Source: Rossellomorea aquimaris TF-12 (GTDB lineage: Bacteria; Bacillota; Bacilli; Bacillales; Bacillaceae_B). From it: a DNA stretch of 64,000 nucleotides. This document shows, one piece after another, positions 19,619-27,829 of the stretch (positions are counted from its first letter, which is position 1; the number at the start of each line of letters is the position of its first letter). Both the position numbers and the translations under genes were made by a program. The stretch is from positions 186,001 through 250,000 of the forward strand of contig NZ_LQXM01000027.1 of assembly GCF_001648555.1 (NCBI RefSeq), given 5' to 3'. The notes beneath the pieces are model-generated. The model was given only the letters and a program-made list of their open reading frames with translations, did no database searches and was not told the origin of the DNA.

Positions 19619-19745
19619 TCGAAAAATCATTGGCTCGCTGATATATTTATGATTTCGCCGGTAAAAGTTTGGATTTCGCTGAAAACTTTTGCTGATAAAC
19701 GTGTAGTTTCCGACGATAAATTGAGAATTTCGCTGATAAATCAGT
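19619..19745. repeat. Degenerate array with about 21-nt period (TTTCGCTGATAAA)
   Basis: Five to six imperfect units share a TTTCGCYGATAAA core followed by about 8 variable bases. Clear cores begin near 19653, 19674, 19688, 19709 and 19730, with one shorter unit. Frames crossing it have no ribosome site and low-complexity translations, so it is not coding. It lies between two terminators, and resembles the array at 25130-25340. Confidence 0.65.
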
Positions 19746-19762
19746 AGCACACTCAATCCAAA

Positions 19763-19795
19763 AGAAAAAAGCGCCGTTTTAGACGCTTTTTCCCT
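19763..19795 (-). terminator. Terminator of ysdC
   Basis: AAAAAGCG pairs with CGCTTTTTT around about ten bases, just after the ysdC stop on the minus strand. Confidence 0.75.
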
Positions 19796-19802
19796 TAACA
19801 AA

Positions 19803-20888
19803 TCAATCAAATGTAATTTTCGCTACAGTATCACGATCTAATTTCTTAATTACCTCAGTAATTAATTTAACTGCATTTTCGTAATCATCACGATGAAGCA
19901 TGGCAGCATGAGAATGAATGTAACGAGTAGCAATGGTAATGGATAATGCAGGTACTCCATTCGCTGTTAAATGAATCGCTCCTGAATCTGTTCCGCCTCC
20001 AGCAATAGCATCAAATTGGTATGGAATGCTATGTTCATCTGCAGTATCTGTTACAAAGTCACGAAGTCCTTTGTGAGAAACCATTGAAGCATCATACAAG
20101 ATGATCTGAGGGCCTTCACCCATTTTACTTTGAGCTTCCTTCTCAGAAACTCCAGGTGTATCTCCTGCAATTCCTACATCGACTCCAAATGCAATATCCG
20201 GTTGAATTTTAGCAGCAGAAGTTCTTGCTCCACGAAGGCCAACCTCTTCTTGAACTGTTCCCACACCGTAAACGATATTTGGATGCTTTTCATTTTTAAG
20301 GTTTTTCAATACATCGATGGCAATCGCACATCCTATACGATTATCCCATGCTTTGGCAAGAAGCATTTTTTCATTATTCATAACCGTGAACTCGAAATAA
20401 GGAACCACCATATCTCCTGGCTTTACTCCCCATTCTTGAGCTTCTTCACGACTTGACGCCCCTATATCAATGAACATATCTTTAATATCAACGGGCTTTT
20501 TACGGGCTTCCGGTGGTAAAATATGCGGTGGCTTTGAACCGATTACACCCGTCACATCCCCTTTGTTTGTGACAATCGTTACTCGCTGTGCAAGCATAAC
20601 CTGAGACCACCAGCCTCCTACGGTTTGAAAACGTAAGAACCCTTTAGAATCAATTTGAGTTACCATAAATCCTACTTCATCAAGGTGACCTGCCACCATA
20701 ATTTTCGGACCATTTTCATCGCCAACTTTTTTGGCAATTAAACTCCCTAAGTTATCCGTTGTCATTTCATCAGCAAATGGTTCTATGTATCGTTTCATTA
20801 CGTCTCTTGCTTCTCTTTCATTTCCTGGTACACCTTTAGCATCTGTTAAATCTTTAAGCATCGTTAATGTTTCGTCTAGTTTCTTCAA
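19803..20888 (-). CDS. ysdC: M42-family metallo-aminopeptidase
   Basis: This 361-residue cytoplasmic aminopeptidase (glutamyl aminopeptidase/endoglucanase-type M42 family) uses a dinuclear metal site. Ligand motifs are [12 protein letters not shown] (His, about 67), [17 protein letters not shown] (bridging Asp, about 182), [13 protein letters not shown] (catalytic Glu pair, about 213), [10 protein letters not shown] and the C-terminal [11 protein letters not shown]. It starts at TTG 20888 with GGGGGTC 7 nt upstream. It appears monocistronic; the exact peptide substrate cannot be read from sequence. Confidence 0.92.
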   Translation of the reverse strand: MKKLDETLTMLKDLTDAKGVPGNEREARDVMKRYIEPFADEMTTDNLGSLIAKKVGDENGPKIMVAGHLDEVGFMVTQIDSKGFLRFQTVGGWWSQVMLAQRVTIVTNKGDVTGVIGSKPPHILPPEARKKPVDIKDMFIDIGASSREEAQEWGVKPGDMVVPYFEFTVMNNEKMLLAKAWDNRIGCAIAIDVLKNLKNEKHPNIVYGVGTVQEEVGLRGARTSAAKIQPDIAFGVDVGIAGDTPGVSEKEAQSKMGEGPQIILYDASMVSHKGLRDFVTDTADEHSIPYQFDAIAGGGTDSGAIHLTANGVPALSITIATRYIHSHAAMLHRDDYENAVKLITEVIKKLDRDTVAKITFD

Positions 20889-20991
20889 ATATTTCGACCC
20901 CCTAAATAATTGACTCCCTTACATTATACTAAAACCCTTTCATTTCTTCAAAAAAGGACTTTTCCTTACTATTAATTACGAACGAATATGC

Positions 20992-21480
20992 TTAATATCC
21001 TTCTTTTTGTCGATTATAATTCACTTCATTTTTCTTTACATAGGCATCAAACACTTCTTCGTGTGTAAATCCGAGCAATTCGCCCAAATGGAAATATTGT
21101 CTGAATAATTGTTGGAAGTGGTTAACAGAACGTGCCTCCATAAAATGATTGGCTTCCTTGAATACTTCCAGGAATTGTTTGGTTACATCTTCATTGGAAT
21201 AATTGGTTTCTTCTAAATCAAATTGTTGAATGCCTATTTCAATTCCTAATGACAAAATAAAATGAACACCATCTACAAATTCCTCAAGGACCACCTCTTT
21301 TTCAGAAGCTGGCTTTTTACTCCAAAATTTAAAACTTCTCGTTTCATTTGCCAGTTCACCCACTTCTACTAGAAGAGCAAGTATTTTTTTTTCGACTAAA
21401 TCTTCTTCTTGTAAGCCATGTTCACTTTCAATATGTTGATCTAACTTCTTTTGCATGTCTAACAGCTTTTCTAAATTCAC
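20992..21480 (-). CDS. Dimeric dUTPase (dUTPase_2 family)
   Basis: This 162-residue all-alpha NTP pyrophosphatase hydrolyses dUTP to dUMP, limiting uracil in DNA and feeding dTMP synthesis. Diagnostic motifs are LLVEVGELANETRSFKFWS (the ExxE metal-binding helix, about 37) and EEFVDGVHFILSLGIE (the ExxxD helix, about 67). It starts at GTG 21480 with GGGGAGG upstream. It is divergent from ysdB. The family also occurs on phages, but codon use and context look chromosomal. Confidence 0.88.
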   Translation of the reverse strand: MNLEKLLDMQKKLDQHIESEHGLQEEDLVEKKILALLVEVGELANETRSFKFWSKKPASEKEVVLEEFVDGVHFILSLGIEIGIQQFDLEETNYSNEDVTKQFLEVFKEANHFMEARSVNHFQQLFRQYFHLGELLGFTHEEVFDAYVKKNEVNYNRQKEGY

Positions 21481-21617
21481 GCATTTTCCTCCCCAAGATT
21501 ATGTATGTACTCTTCCTAGTATGACAAACTTTCAAACAAATTTTAAATAAAATGAAACTTTTTCATGATTCTATCGTAAATCATATTAGAAGAATTATGC
21601 CTATGGAGGTAATATAC

Positions 21618-22007
21618 ATGCTTTGGCTTATTCGTTTTCTTATCCTTTTCCTTATTTTTTATCTTTTATATCGCAGTGTGAAATTTATTATTGATCCAAA
21701 GCGAAAAATCGAACTGGCACAGGAACAAAGAAGATTCTATTTTCTCGACGACCAAGATAATGTACGTAAAAACTTTCATGTAACCTATAAAGGTGTATTG
21801 TTTGAAGGAGAAAAATACTTAGGGACTACTGAAAACTCCTTTGAAGTCGTATCCATTTTTGTATGGACAAAAAATGTTTCTTCTTTAAAAGGACTAACCT
21901 TTGAAGACTTTCAATATTTACAAAATGAGATAAACGAACGCTACCCTAACGCAAAGATTGATTGGAAAAGTCCCATTAAAGAATTTCTTCATAAGGAAAA
22001 AGGCTAA
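21618..22007 (+). CDS. ysdB: YsdB, sigma-W-associated conserved protein
   Basis: This 129-residue protein has one N-terminal membrane span (about 3-21) followed by a soluble domain. FYFLDDQDNVRKNFHVTYKG and FEGEKYLGT, then SIFVW and WKSPIKEFL, match B. subtilis YsdB of 130 residues. I chose ATG 21618 because GGAGG lies 8 nt upstream and the length then fits; the longer frame from 21552 has no site. B. subtilis ysdB is SigW-controlled as I recall, but I found no SigW promoter to confirm that here. Confidence 0.88.
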   Translation: MLWLIRFLILFLIFYLLYRSVKFIIDPKRKIELAQEQRRFYFLDDQDNVRKNFHVTYKGVLFEGEKYLGTTENSFEVVSIFVWTKNVSSLKGLTFEDFQYLQNEINERYPNAKIDWKSPIKEFLHKEKG

Positions 22008-22036
22008 CCATTTTAATAAATGGTTAGCCTTTTTCA
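21996..22036. terminator. Bidirectional terminator between ysdB and the VTT-domain gene
   Basis: AAAAAGGCTAACCATTT pairs with AAATGGTTAGCCTTTTT. It overlaps the end of ysdB and serves both convergent genes. Confidence 0.9.
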
Positions 22037-22609
22037 ATTTTGTTTACTTGGAAAAAACTCTCTCCATTCAAACACACGTACCTTCTCTCTTAGCAAATAA
22101 AATAACACTACTAAACCGAGTAGGATCATAGCAAGAATGGGAGGGGAGAATCGCTTAATATATTGACCAAAAACTGTGTAAAAAAAGGCGAGGGGGATAT
22201 TTGAAATAAGTGAGGCACGAGCAAAAGACTTAATCTTTGGTTTTCTTTCTAACAAACAAAGATTTAATAATTGATAATGTACAAAGGGGATGAGGCGTAA
22301 AATGGCAATTTGTCCTGTTGTCAAAGCTGCACTTCTTCCAAACCATTTCTCCTTCAGGCGTAATAACCGATGATAAAAAGCAGGAAATCGCCCAATGACA
22401 AAATAAAAAGTAATGGATAAAAGCGTTAATCCAATTAATGAATAAAGAGTCCCAAACAAACTGCCAAACAATACTCCTCCTGCCATACAAACAAGGGCAA
22501 CTGGAATAAACAGAAACTGCCTAAGAATATGAAATAGTATGAACAGAAAAGGAGCTATATACCCACTAGCCTCCATGATGGCTAATGCGGCTACTAAACG
22601 TTCATTCAT
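22034..22609 (-). CDS. TVP38/TMEM64 (VTT-domain, DedA-like) membrane protein
   Basis: This 191-residue protein has about five hydrophobic segments (about 14-36, 39-75, 92-115, 131-148, 155-170). The VTT signature is GGVLFGSLFGTLYSLIGLTL, and IAILRLIPFVHYQLLN resembles the family RxxPxxPFxxxN re-entrant region. Such proteins are implicated in lipid or solute handling, but the substrate is unknown. AAGGAGG precedes ATG 22609. B. subtilis ytxB is of this family but lies elsewhere in this neighbourhood, so I give no symbol. Confidence 0.85.
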   Translation of the reverse strand: MNERLVAALAIMEASGYIAPFLFILFHILRQFLFIPVALVCMAGGVLFGSLFGTLYSLIGLTLLSITFYFVIGRFPAFYHRLLRLKEKWFGRSAALTTGQIAILRLIPFVHYQLLNLCLLERKPKIKSFARASLISNIPLAFFYTVFGQYIKRFSPPILAMILLGLVVLFYLLREKVRVFEWREFFPSKQN

Positions 22610-22708
22610 TGTAACGTAACCTCCTTCTGTCTCCTATGCTCTTTACATTCTTTCTACATAGTATGACAGTGGAGGGAGTTAAAGAATGAAAACTTACGAT
22701 TTACCTCT

Positions 22709-22987
22709 TTATATCTTCGTATTGATCCAAATAAATAAAAGGCTATGGACCATCACTAGAAGGGGAAACCCAAATCTAAAAAGTGTATGTTTGGTCTTAT
22801 GTCTGTATATTCTCATACCAGCGTATGCACCAATGCTGCCTCCTGCTAACGCTATTGCCCATAAGGTGGTTTCTTTTATTCTGTATTCATTTCTTATCGC
22901 TTTCTTTTTATCCTTACCCATTACCATAAACCCTACTATGTTCAAAATTAGAAAATATAAGTATACAATACTTACGATTGATTCCAT
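22709..22987 (-). CDS. ysdA: DUF1294-family small membrane protein
   Basis: This 92-residue protein has three hydrophobic stretches. The central family motif is LWAIALAGGSIGAYAGMRIYRHKTKH, with an N-terminal span (about 5-22) and a C-terminal span (about 72-90). Function is unknown. GAGGTG lies upstream of ATG 22987. Its place shortly before rplT matches B. subtilis ysdA. Between here and rplT lies a repeat-flanked cassette that I do not recall from B. subtilis. Confidence 0.88.
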   Translation of the reverse strand: MESIVSIVYLYFLILNIVGFMVMGKDKKKAIRNEYRIKETTLWAIALAGGSIGAYAGMRIYRHKTKHTLFRFGFPLLVMVHSLLFIWINTKI

Positions 22988-23010
22988 GATTACACCTCTT
23001 TCTATTTTTT

Positions 23011-23505
23011 AGGCTTTTTTCGTAAACTTTGTTGTTTTTATAAGGCTCTTTTCTAAAAGATTGTTGTTTATAAATTAAAAAAATGTATATTAGACTAACA
23101 ACAAGAAAAATTTGTTAATATCTAATTAGGAGGTGTTTTTTAAATGAAATTAAAGGGGTTCATAGTTACTTTTGGGTCCTTTGCATTGGCAACAACCTTA
23201 CTTTACTTGTTTGGTTATGTGTTTACTATTCCTTGGTTAATGTTTCAATACGAGTACACAAATAATGCAAGTGGGTTCCTTGTTACAACAGGGTCGTTAG
23301 TTCCCTTAATAATCGGTTTGGCGATAAGTTTTATTGCCGAAAAAATTTATCTATACAAGTACCGACACCATTATACATAATTTATTTCATAGCAACAATC
23401 TATACGAAAACAGCCTATTTAAAAATGTTCAGTGATAGATTTCAGCTTGTATAGTAGATATACTTTTTTTACTATTTAGCTCTGTGACGATGGTAGACAG
23501 ATCCT
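23011..23505. repeat. Inverted-repeat-flanked cassette, copy R2
   Basis: GGCTTTTTTCGTAAACTTTGTTG at 23012-23034 and a second, similar GGCTCTTTTCTAAAAGATTGTTG at 23043-23065 face an inverted partner at 23393-23417 (CAACAATCTATACGAAAACAGCC). They enclose the 78-residue membrane-protein gene. The region after 23417 matches R1 (TTTCAGCTTGTA, then TACTTTTTT). A remnant of the right module, GCTCTGTGAC-GATGG-TAGACAGA, lies at about 23480-23502. It looks like a degenerate non-autonomous element; no transposase is present. Confidence 0.6.
23144..23380 (+). CDS. 78-residue two-span membrane protein
   Basis: MKLKGFIVTFGSFALATTLL opens a protein with two hydrophobic segments (about 7-33 and 45-67) and a short basic C-terminus (YKYRHHYT). 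AGGAGGTG lies about 9 nt before the ATG, a near-ideal ribosome site. I do not recognise the family. It is the only gene inside the inverted-repeat pair at 23012 and 23417, and is opposite in strand to its neighbours ysdA and rplT, which suggests a later insertion. Confidence 0.7.
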   Translation: MKLKGFIVTFGSFALATTLLYLFGYVFTIPWLMFQYEYTNNASGFLVTTGSLVPLIIGLAISFIAEKIYLYKYRHHYT

Positions 23506-23554
23506 TTTCAACCATTTTAGTGAATAGAGCCATTATCTATAATAATTTGAATAA

Positions 23555-23586
23555 GAAAGGACTGACCAATTGGCCAGTCCTTTTTA
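23555..23586 (-). terminator. Terminator of infC-rpmI-rplT
   Basis: AAGGACTGGCC pairs with GGTCAGTCCTT on the minus strand, followed by TCTTATT. It lies just after rplT. Confidence 0.85.
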
Positions 23587-23602
23587 TTTCATCAAAGATG
23601 AA

Positions 23603-23962
23603 TTATTTATTAAGTTGAGCTTTTGCAGCGTCAGCTAATTGGTTGAATGCTTTTTCATCAGAAATCGCAAGTTCAGCTAGCATTTTACGGTTTACTTCGA
23701 TACCTGCAAGCTTTAATCCGTGCATTAAACGGCTGTAAGAAAGACCGTTCATACGAGCAGCTGCATTGATACGAGTGATCCATAGCTTACGGAAGTCACG
23801 TTTTTTCTGGCGACGATCACGGTAAGCATACATGTAGGATTTCATTACTTGTTGGTTTGCTACTTTGTATAATGTATGTTTTGAACCATAAAAACCTTTG
23901 GCTAATTTAAGAACTCTTTTACGACGTCTGCGTGTTACTGTTCCGCCTTTTACGCGTGGCAT
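23603..23962 (-). CDS. rplT: 50S ribosomal protein L20
   Basis: This 119-residue protein is exactly the family length. A very basic N-terminal tail ([29 protein letters not shown]) binds 23S rRNA during early 50S assembly, followed by the globular [19 protein letters not shown] and [22 protein letters not shown] segments. In Bacillus free L20 represses its own operon at the infC leader. It is the last gene of infC-rpmI-rplT, 28 bp after rpmI. Confidence 0.99.
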   Translation of the reverse strand: MPRVKGGTVTRRRRKRVLKLAKGFYGSKHTLYKVANQQVMKSYMYAYRDRRQKKRDFRKLWITRINAAARMNGLSYSRLMHGLKLAGIEVNRKMLAELAISDEKAFNQLADAAKAQLNK

Positions 23963-23990
23963 AATAATTCCCTCCTGTTTCTATTACTTC

Positions 23991-24191
23991 TTATTTTAGG
24001 TTGTCAAGCATATGACGAATGCGTTTGAAATCTCCTTTAGAGACAACAGCTGCTTTACGTAGCTTACGCTTTGCTTTAGTAGATTTGTTTGCGAATAAGT
24101 GGCTAGTGTAAGCGTGAGAACGTTTAAGTTTACCAGAACCTGTTTTCTTGAAACGCTTAGCTGAGCCGCGGTGAGTTTTCATTTTTGGCAT
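23991..24191 (-). CDS. rpmI: 50S ribosomal protein L35
   Basis: This 66-residue basic protein begins [24 protein letters not shown] and has the family segment [20 protein letters not shown] chose ATG 24191 because GAGGAGG lies 8 nt upstream and the length is canonical; the open frame continues upstream into infC in another frame. It lies 22 bp after infC. Confidence 0.99.
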   Translation of the reverse strand: MPKMKTHRGSAKRFKKTGSGKLKRSHAYTSHLFANKSTKAKRKLRKAAVVSKGDFKRIRHMLDNLK

Positions 24192-24213
24192 GTGCTTTTC
24201 CTCCTCGGGTCCT

Positions 24214-24732
24214 TTATTTTTCGTTAACTGGTGCAAGCACCAAGAACATACTACGACCATCCATTTTCGGTTTTGATTCAACGGTTGCTAAATCTTTGCA
24301 CTCATCAGAGAAACGATCTAATACACGTTGACCAATTTCTTTGTGCGTAATCGCACGACCTTTAAATCGGATTGATGCTTTAACTTTGTCTCCTTTTTCA
24401 AGGAACTTACGAGCGTTACGAAGCTTTGTATTGAAATCATGCTCATCAATCGTCGGGCTTAAACGCACCTCTTTAAGATTAATGATTTTCTGATTTTTAC
24501 GCGCTTCTTTTTCTTTCTTTTGTTGTTCAAACTTAAACTTACCGTAGTCCATTATACGAGCAACGGGTGGTTTAGCATTTGGAGCAACAAGAACAAGATC
24601 AAGATTTACACGTTCAGCAATTTCAAGGGCTTCATTCTTGGTTTTAATCCCAAGTTGCTCACCATTTTGATCGATTAGACGTACTTCACGGGCACGAATG
24701 GTTTCGTTTAAGATCATGTCTTTGCTAATAAT
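24214..24732 (-). CDS. infC: Translation initiation factor IF-3
   Basis: This 172-residue factor prevents subunit joining and proofreads start codons. It has an N-domain ([21 protein letters not shown]), a linker rich in Lys ([15 protein letters not shown]) and a C-domain ([23 protein letters not shown]). No ATG, GTG or TTG fits the family N-terminus. After GGAGGTGG comes CTA-ATT-ATT-AGC, and ATT 24732 (reading MISKD...) gives the B. subtilis-like start. infC genes are known to use AUU, which IF-3 itself discriminates against. The ATG at 24765 lies upstream of the ribosome site and is rejected. Confidence 0.95.
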   Translation of the reverse strand: MISKDMILNETIRAREVRLIDQNGEQLGIKTKNEALEIAERVNLDLVLVAPNAKPPVARIMDYGKFKFEQQKKEKEARKNQKIINLKEVRLSPTIDEHDFNTKLRNARKFLEKGDKVKASIRFKGRAITHKEIGQRVLDRFSDECKDLATVESKPKMDGRSMFLVLAPVNEK

Positions 24733-24765
24733 TAGCCACCTCCAAGGTTTTTTAAAAGAATACAC

Positions 24766-24965
24766 GGTTTTGGTCGCACTCGATTACTCACCTGCATGTT
24801 AGAAACATACAAAAAAGATGCGAGTGTCGAAACACCCGCATCTGATTATTAAGCATATATAAATGGCTTTAATAGTCAATAACATACCTGCAAACAACTT
24901 TCATAAGTGTCAATCAGGTGAGAAGCGGGTAGCTCCTACTTGTACCAATCTGTATTCAATTCACC
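24766..24965 (-). ncRNA. L20-type leader of infC-rpmI-rplT
   Basis: The roughly 230-nt leader is structured. It contains a terminator-like hairpin, GATGCGGGTGTTTCGACACTCGCATC, with TTTTTT at 24811-24843. Upstream segments (GCAGGT, ACCTGA, TTCTCACCTG) are mutually complementary. Position and architecture fit the Bacillus L20 leader, where L20 binding causes premature termination. Confidence 0.8.
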
Positions 24966-24971
24966 TTAGAT

Positions 24972-25000
24972 AATATATCATAAGACAAAATGGATGTCAA
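24972..25000 (-). promoter_or_regulatory. SigA promoter of infC operon
   Basis: A perfect TTGACA and TATATT with 17-nt spacing; predicted start near 24965. Confidence 0.87.
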
Positions 25001-25129
25001 ATAATCGTTTTATTATCACAACGTATTTCATATTATCAGAGATTTAATGTGAGCGCAATAGTTTTTTGTGTTTTATGTTGAGGATGGTAGAAATATGATG
25101 ATGATTGGTGAAGGGAAAGATGAAGCTCG

Positions 25130-25340
25130 AGGTGATAGGATGTGAGTCGAAAAACTTGATGTGGTGCGATGATATACGGTCGCACTTGATAAAATCGATC
25201 AAAAGGTAAAAATATCTCATCAAACTTGATAATAAAACTTCGCCGATATTGAAAGTTAATAATAAAATCTTCAAAGTTGATAATAAACTTCTCAATTTCG
25301 ATAATAAATTCTTGATTGTCGATAATATATTTCATGACCT
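25130..25340. repeat. Degenerate array with 21-nt period (GATAATAAA)
   Basis: The clearest units are three consecutive 21-mers: AAAGTTGATAATAAACTTCTC, AATTTCGATAATAAATTCTTG and ATTGTCGATAATATATTTCAT read as degenerate copies, preceded by ACTTGATAATAAAACTTC and two weaker copies back to about 25190. Because 21 is a multiple of 3, open frames cross the array and translate to heptad-like FII repeats. They have no ribosome site, so I treat the array as noncoding. It lies between the infC promoter and the thrS terminator. Confidence 0.7.
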
Positions 25341-25468
25341 TCTTGTTTTTATGCCTTTCTATTTTCAATTCCTGCATTTTTCTCATTAATAACAATCATT
25401 TACTATGAAAAAACAATTTCCAATTCCTATTTCAACCAAAAACAGCCACTTTTCATGCTATTTGATGA

Positions 25469-25507
25469 AAAAAGAGGAGGGACGGACCTAAGGTCCGTCC
25501 CTCCTCT
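25469..25507 (-). terminator. Terminator of thrS
   Basis: A perfect stem, GAGGAGGGACGGACC paired with GGTCCGTCCCTCCTC, followed by TTTTTTC on the minus strand. Confidence 0.95.
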
Positions 25508-25515
25508 AAATATCC

Positions 25516-27447
25516 TTAACGATTTGCCTCTTGTTTGATCATGTCTACGAATTGGTCCAGAGAAATCGTTTCTGATTTTTGTTCACCGTATTTGCGGACA
25601 TTGACTGCCACTTCTTTAATTTCGTTATCTCCAACGACAAGCATGTACGGTACTTTACTCATTTGAGCTTCACGGATTTTGTAGCCGATTTTTTCATTAC
25701 GGTCATCAATATCTACACGAAGTCCTTCTCCTTGAAGCTTCTCTTTCACTTCTTTCGCATAGTCAAAGTGAACGTCTGGAGAAACAGGGATAACTTGAAC
25801 TTGAGTAGGAGCTAACCATGTCGGGAATGCACCTTTATACTCTTCAATTAAGAAGGCAACAAAGCGTTCCATTGTTGATACCACTCCACGGTGTATAACG
25901 ACTGGACGATGCTGTTTACCATCTTCACCTACATAGGAAAGGTCAAAGCGTTCTGGTAGTAAGAAATCCAATTGAACAGTTGATAGAGTTTCTTCTTTAC
26001 CCAGTGCTGTTTTAACTTGGACATCCAGTTTTGGACCATAAAAGGCAGCTTCTCCTTCTGCTTCGAAGTAGTCTAGGTCTAGTTCATCCATCGCTTCTTT
26101 AATCATACTTTGTGCACGGTTCCACATTTCATCATCATCGAAGTACTTTTCAGTATCTTCCGGATCACGGTAAGATAAGCGGAAAGAATAATCATTAAGA
26201 TCAAAGTCTTTATATACTTCTTGAACCAAACGAACAACACGCTTGAATTCTTCCTTAATCTGATCTGGACGAACAAAGATATGAGCATCATTCAATGTCA
26301 TTCCACGAACCCTTTGAAGGCCAGATAGGGCACCGGACATTTCATAACGGTGCATTTGACCAAGCTCAGCAATACGGATTGGAAGCTCACGGTAGCTGTG
26401 AATTCCATTTTTATAAATCATCATATGGTGAGGACAGTTCATTGGTCGAAGAACGAGATCTTCATTGTCCATCTCCATGACAGGGAACATGTTCTCTTGG
26501 TAGTGATCCCAGTGACCGCTTGTTTTATAAAGCTCTACACTACCTAATACAGGTGTGTAAACATGGTCATAGCCAAGACGCTCTTCTTTATCCACAATGT
26601 ATCTTTCGATAATACGGCGAATTGTCGCGCCTTTTGGTAACCACATTGGAAGACCTTGACCTACTTTTTGAGAATTCATAAATAGATCTAACTCTTTACC
26701 AATTTTACGGTGATCACGTTCTTTCGCTTCTTCAAGTAAACGTAAATGCTCTTCCAAGTCCTCTTTCTTAAAGAAGGCTGTTCCGTAAATACGCTGAAGC
26801 ATTTTATTGTCACTATTTCCGCGCCAGTAGGCACCAGCAATGCTTAACAGTTTAAATTCTTTGATTTTATTAGTAGAAGGAATATGGATTCCACGACAAA
26901 GGTCAAAGAATTCACCTTGCTCATAGATGGAAACCTGTTCCCCTTCTGGAATGGCTTCTAGCAATTCCAGCTTGTACTCGTCTCCGATTTCTTCGTACAT
27001 TTTCTGCGCTTCGTCACGAATCACTTCTTTACGAATAACCTCTAGATTTTCTCCTGTGATTTTCTTCATTTCTTTTTCAATCAATGGAAGATCTTCAGGA
27101 GTAAACGTATGTTCAGAATCAATGTCATAGTAGAATCCGCCTTCAATGACCGGACCGATACCAAGCTTTGTTTCAGGGTATAAGCGTTTAATCGCCTGAG
27201 CCATTAAATGAGCTGTACTGTGACGAAGGATTTCCAGCGCATCTTCTCCTGGAGGAGTCACAATTTCAATCGCTCCATCCACTTGAATTCCAGTACGTAA
27301 ATCAATTAACACATCATTTATTTTTCCTGCTAATGCTTTCTTCTTAAGCCCCGGGCTGATAGAAGCAGCTATTTCTTCAGTAGTTGTTCCCTTAGGAAAT
27401 TCTTTTATATTTCCATCCGGGAATTGAATTTTCACTATTTCAGACAT
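25516..27447 (-). CDS. thrS: Threonyl-tRNA synthetase
   Basis: This 643-residue class II synthetase has four parts. A TGS domain (1-62) is followed by the editing/SAD domain with [10 protein letters not shown] (about 73) and the C-x-GIHIPST metal region (about 182). The catalytic core carries MNCPHH (about 335, Zn Cys), [12 protein letters not shown] and [11 protein letters not shown], and the anticodon-binding domain comes last. I chose ATG 27447 (MSEIVKIQF) with AGGAG 8 nt upstream, giving the B. subtilis length; the frame continues upstream into the T-box. It is controlled by a tRNA-Thr T-box. Confidence 0.97.
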   Translation of the reverse strand: MSEIVKIQFPDGNIKEFPKGTTTEEIAASISPGLKKKALAGKINDVLIDLRTGIQVDGAIEIVTPPGEDALEILRHSTAHLMAQAIKRLYPETKLGIGPVIEGGFYYDIDSEHTFTPEDLPLIEKEMKKITGENLEVIRKEVIRDEAQKMYEEIGDEYKLELLEAIPEGEQVSIYEQGEFFDLCRGIHIPSTNKIKEFKLLSIAGAYWRGNSDNKMLQRIYGTAFFKKEDLEEHLRLLEEAKERDHRKIGKELDLFMNSQKVGQGLPMWLPKGATIRRIIERYIVDKEERLGYDHVYTPVLGSVELYKTSGHWDHYQENMFPVMEMDNEDLVLRPMNCPHHMMIYKNGIHSYRELPIRIAELGQMHRYEMSGALSGLQRVRGMTLNDAHIFVRPDQIKEEFKRVVRLVQEVYKDFDLNDYSFRLSYRDPEDTEKYFDDDEMWNRAQSMIKEAMDELDLDYFEAEGEAAFYGPKLDVQVKTALGKEETLSTVQLDFLLPERFDLSYVGEDGKQHRPVVIHRGVVSTMERFVAFLIEEYKGAFPTWLAPTQVQVIPVSPDVHFDYAKEVKEKLQGEGLRVDIDDRNEKIGYKIREAQMSKVPYMLVVGDNEIKEVAVNVRKYGEQKSETISLDQFVDMIKQEANR

Positions 27448-27476
27448 TTGATTCACTCCTTTTAATAAATAAAAAC

Positions 27477-27770
27477 ACAAAAAACCCCGCCCCTTCACGA
27501 TTGAAGGGACGAGGTTAATACACATTCTCGCGGTTCCACCCAACTTCACACACCTTTAAGTTAAAAACATAAACGTGTGACTTCATTGTAAAAGTATAAC
27601 GACATTTAGCCGTCACTCATTACCATGGAAAAAATCCAGTTCATGAATGAAGTTTAGAGGTGGTAAATATCACTAACGAATTAGGAAGTTTGCAGCCACG
27701 CCTTCCCTCTCTGTGAATCGAATAGAAATATTGTTGTCCTCATCATAACCTTTTGATTATTGACTTATTA
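27477..27770 (-). ncRNA. T-box riboswitch (tRNA-Thr) of thrS
   Basis: GGGTGGAACCGCGAG (about 27527-27541, minus strand) is the T-box antiterminator signature. It is followed by a terminator (AACCTCGTCCCTTCA/TGAAGGGGCGGGGTT and T run, 27477-27517). The probable specifier is ACC followed by A (27662-27664), a Thr codon. Confidence 0.93.
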
Positions 27771-27777
27771 TGTAGGT

Positions 27778-27806
27778 ATTATAATCGGTTATGTTTTGAA
27801 AAGCAA
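27778..27806 (-). promoter_or_regulatory. SigA promoter of thrS
   Basis: TTGCTT and TATAAT with 17-nt spacing, directly upstream of the T-box. Confidence 0.7.
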
Positions 27807-27829
27807 GAGCTAACACTAAATAACCCGCT

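Noticed and set aside
19520..19810. 96-residue minus-strand frame
   Set aside because: Spans the sspI terminator, the 21-nt array and the ysdC terminator; not a plausible protein.
24733..24765. ATG at 24765 as infC start
   Set aside because: It lies upstream of the ribosome site and adds residues not found in IF-3.
25036..25395. 119-residue minus-strand frame with FII heptad-like repeats
   Set aside because: No ribosome site; the peptide repeat is a by-product of a 21-nt DNA repeat in AT-rich sequence.
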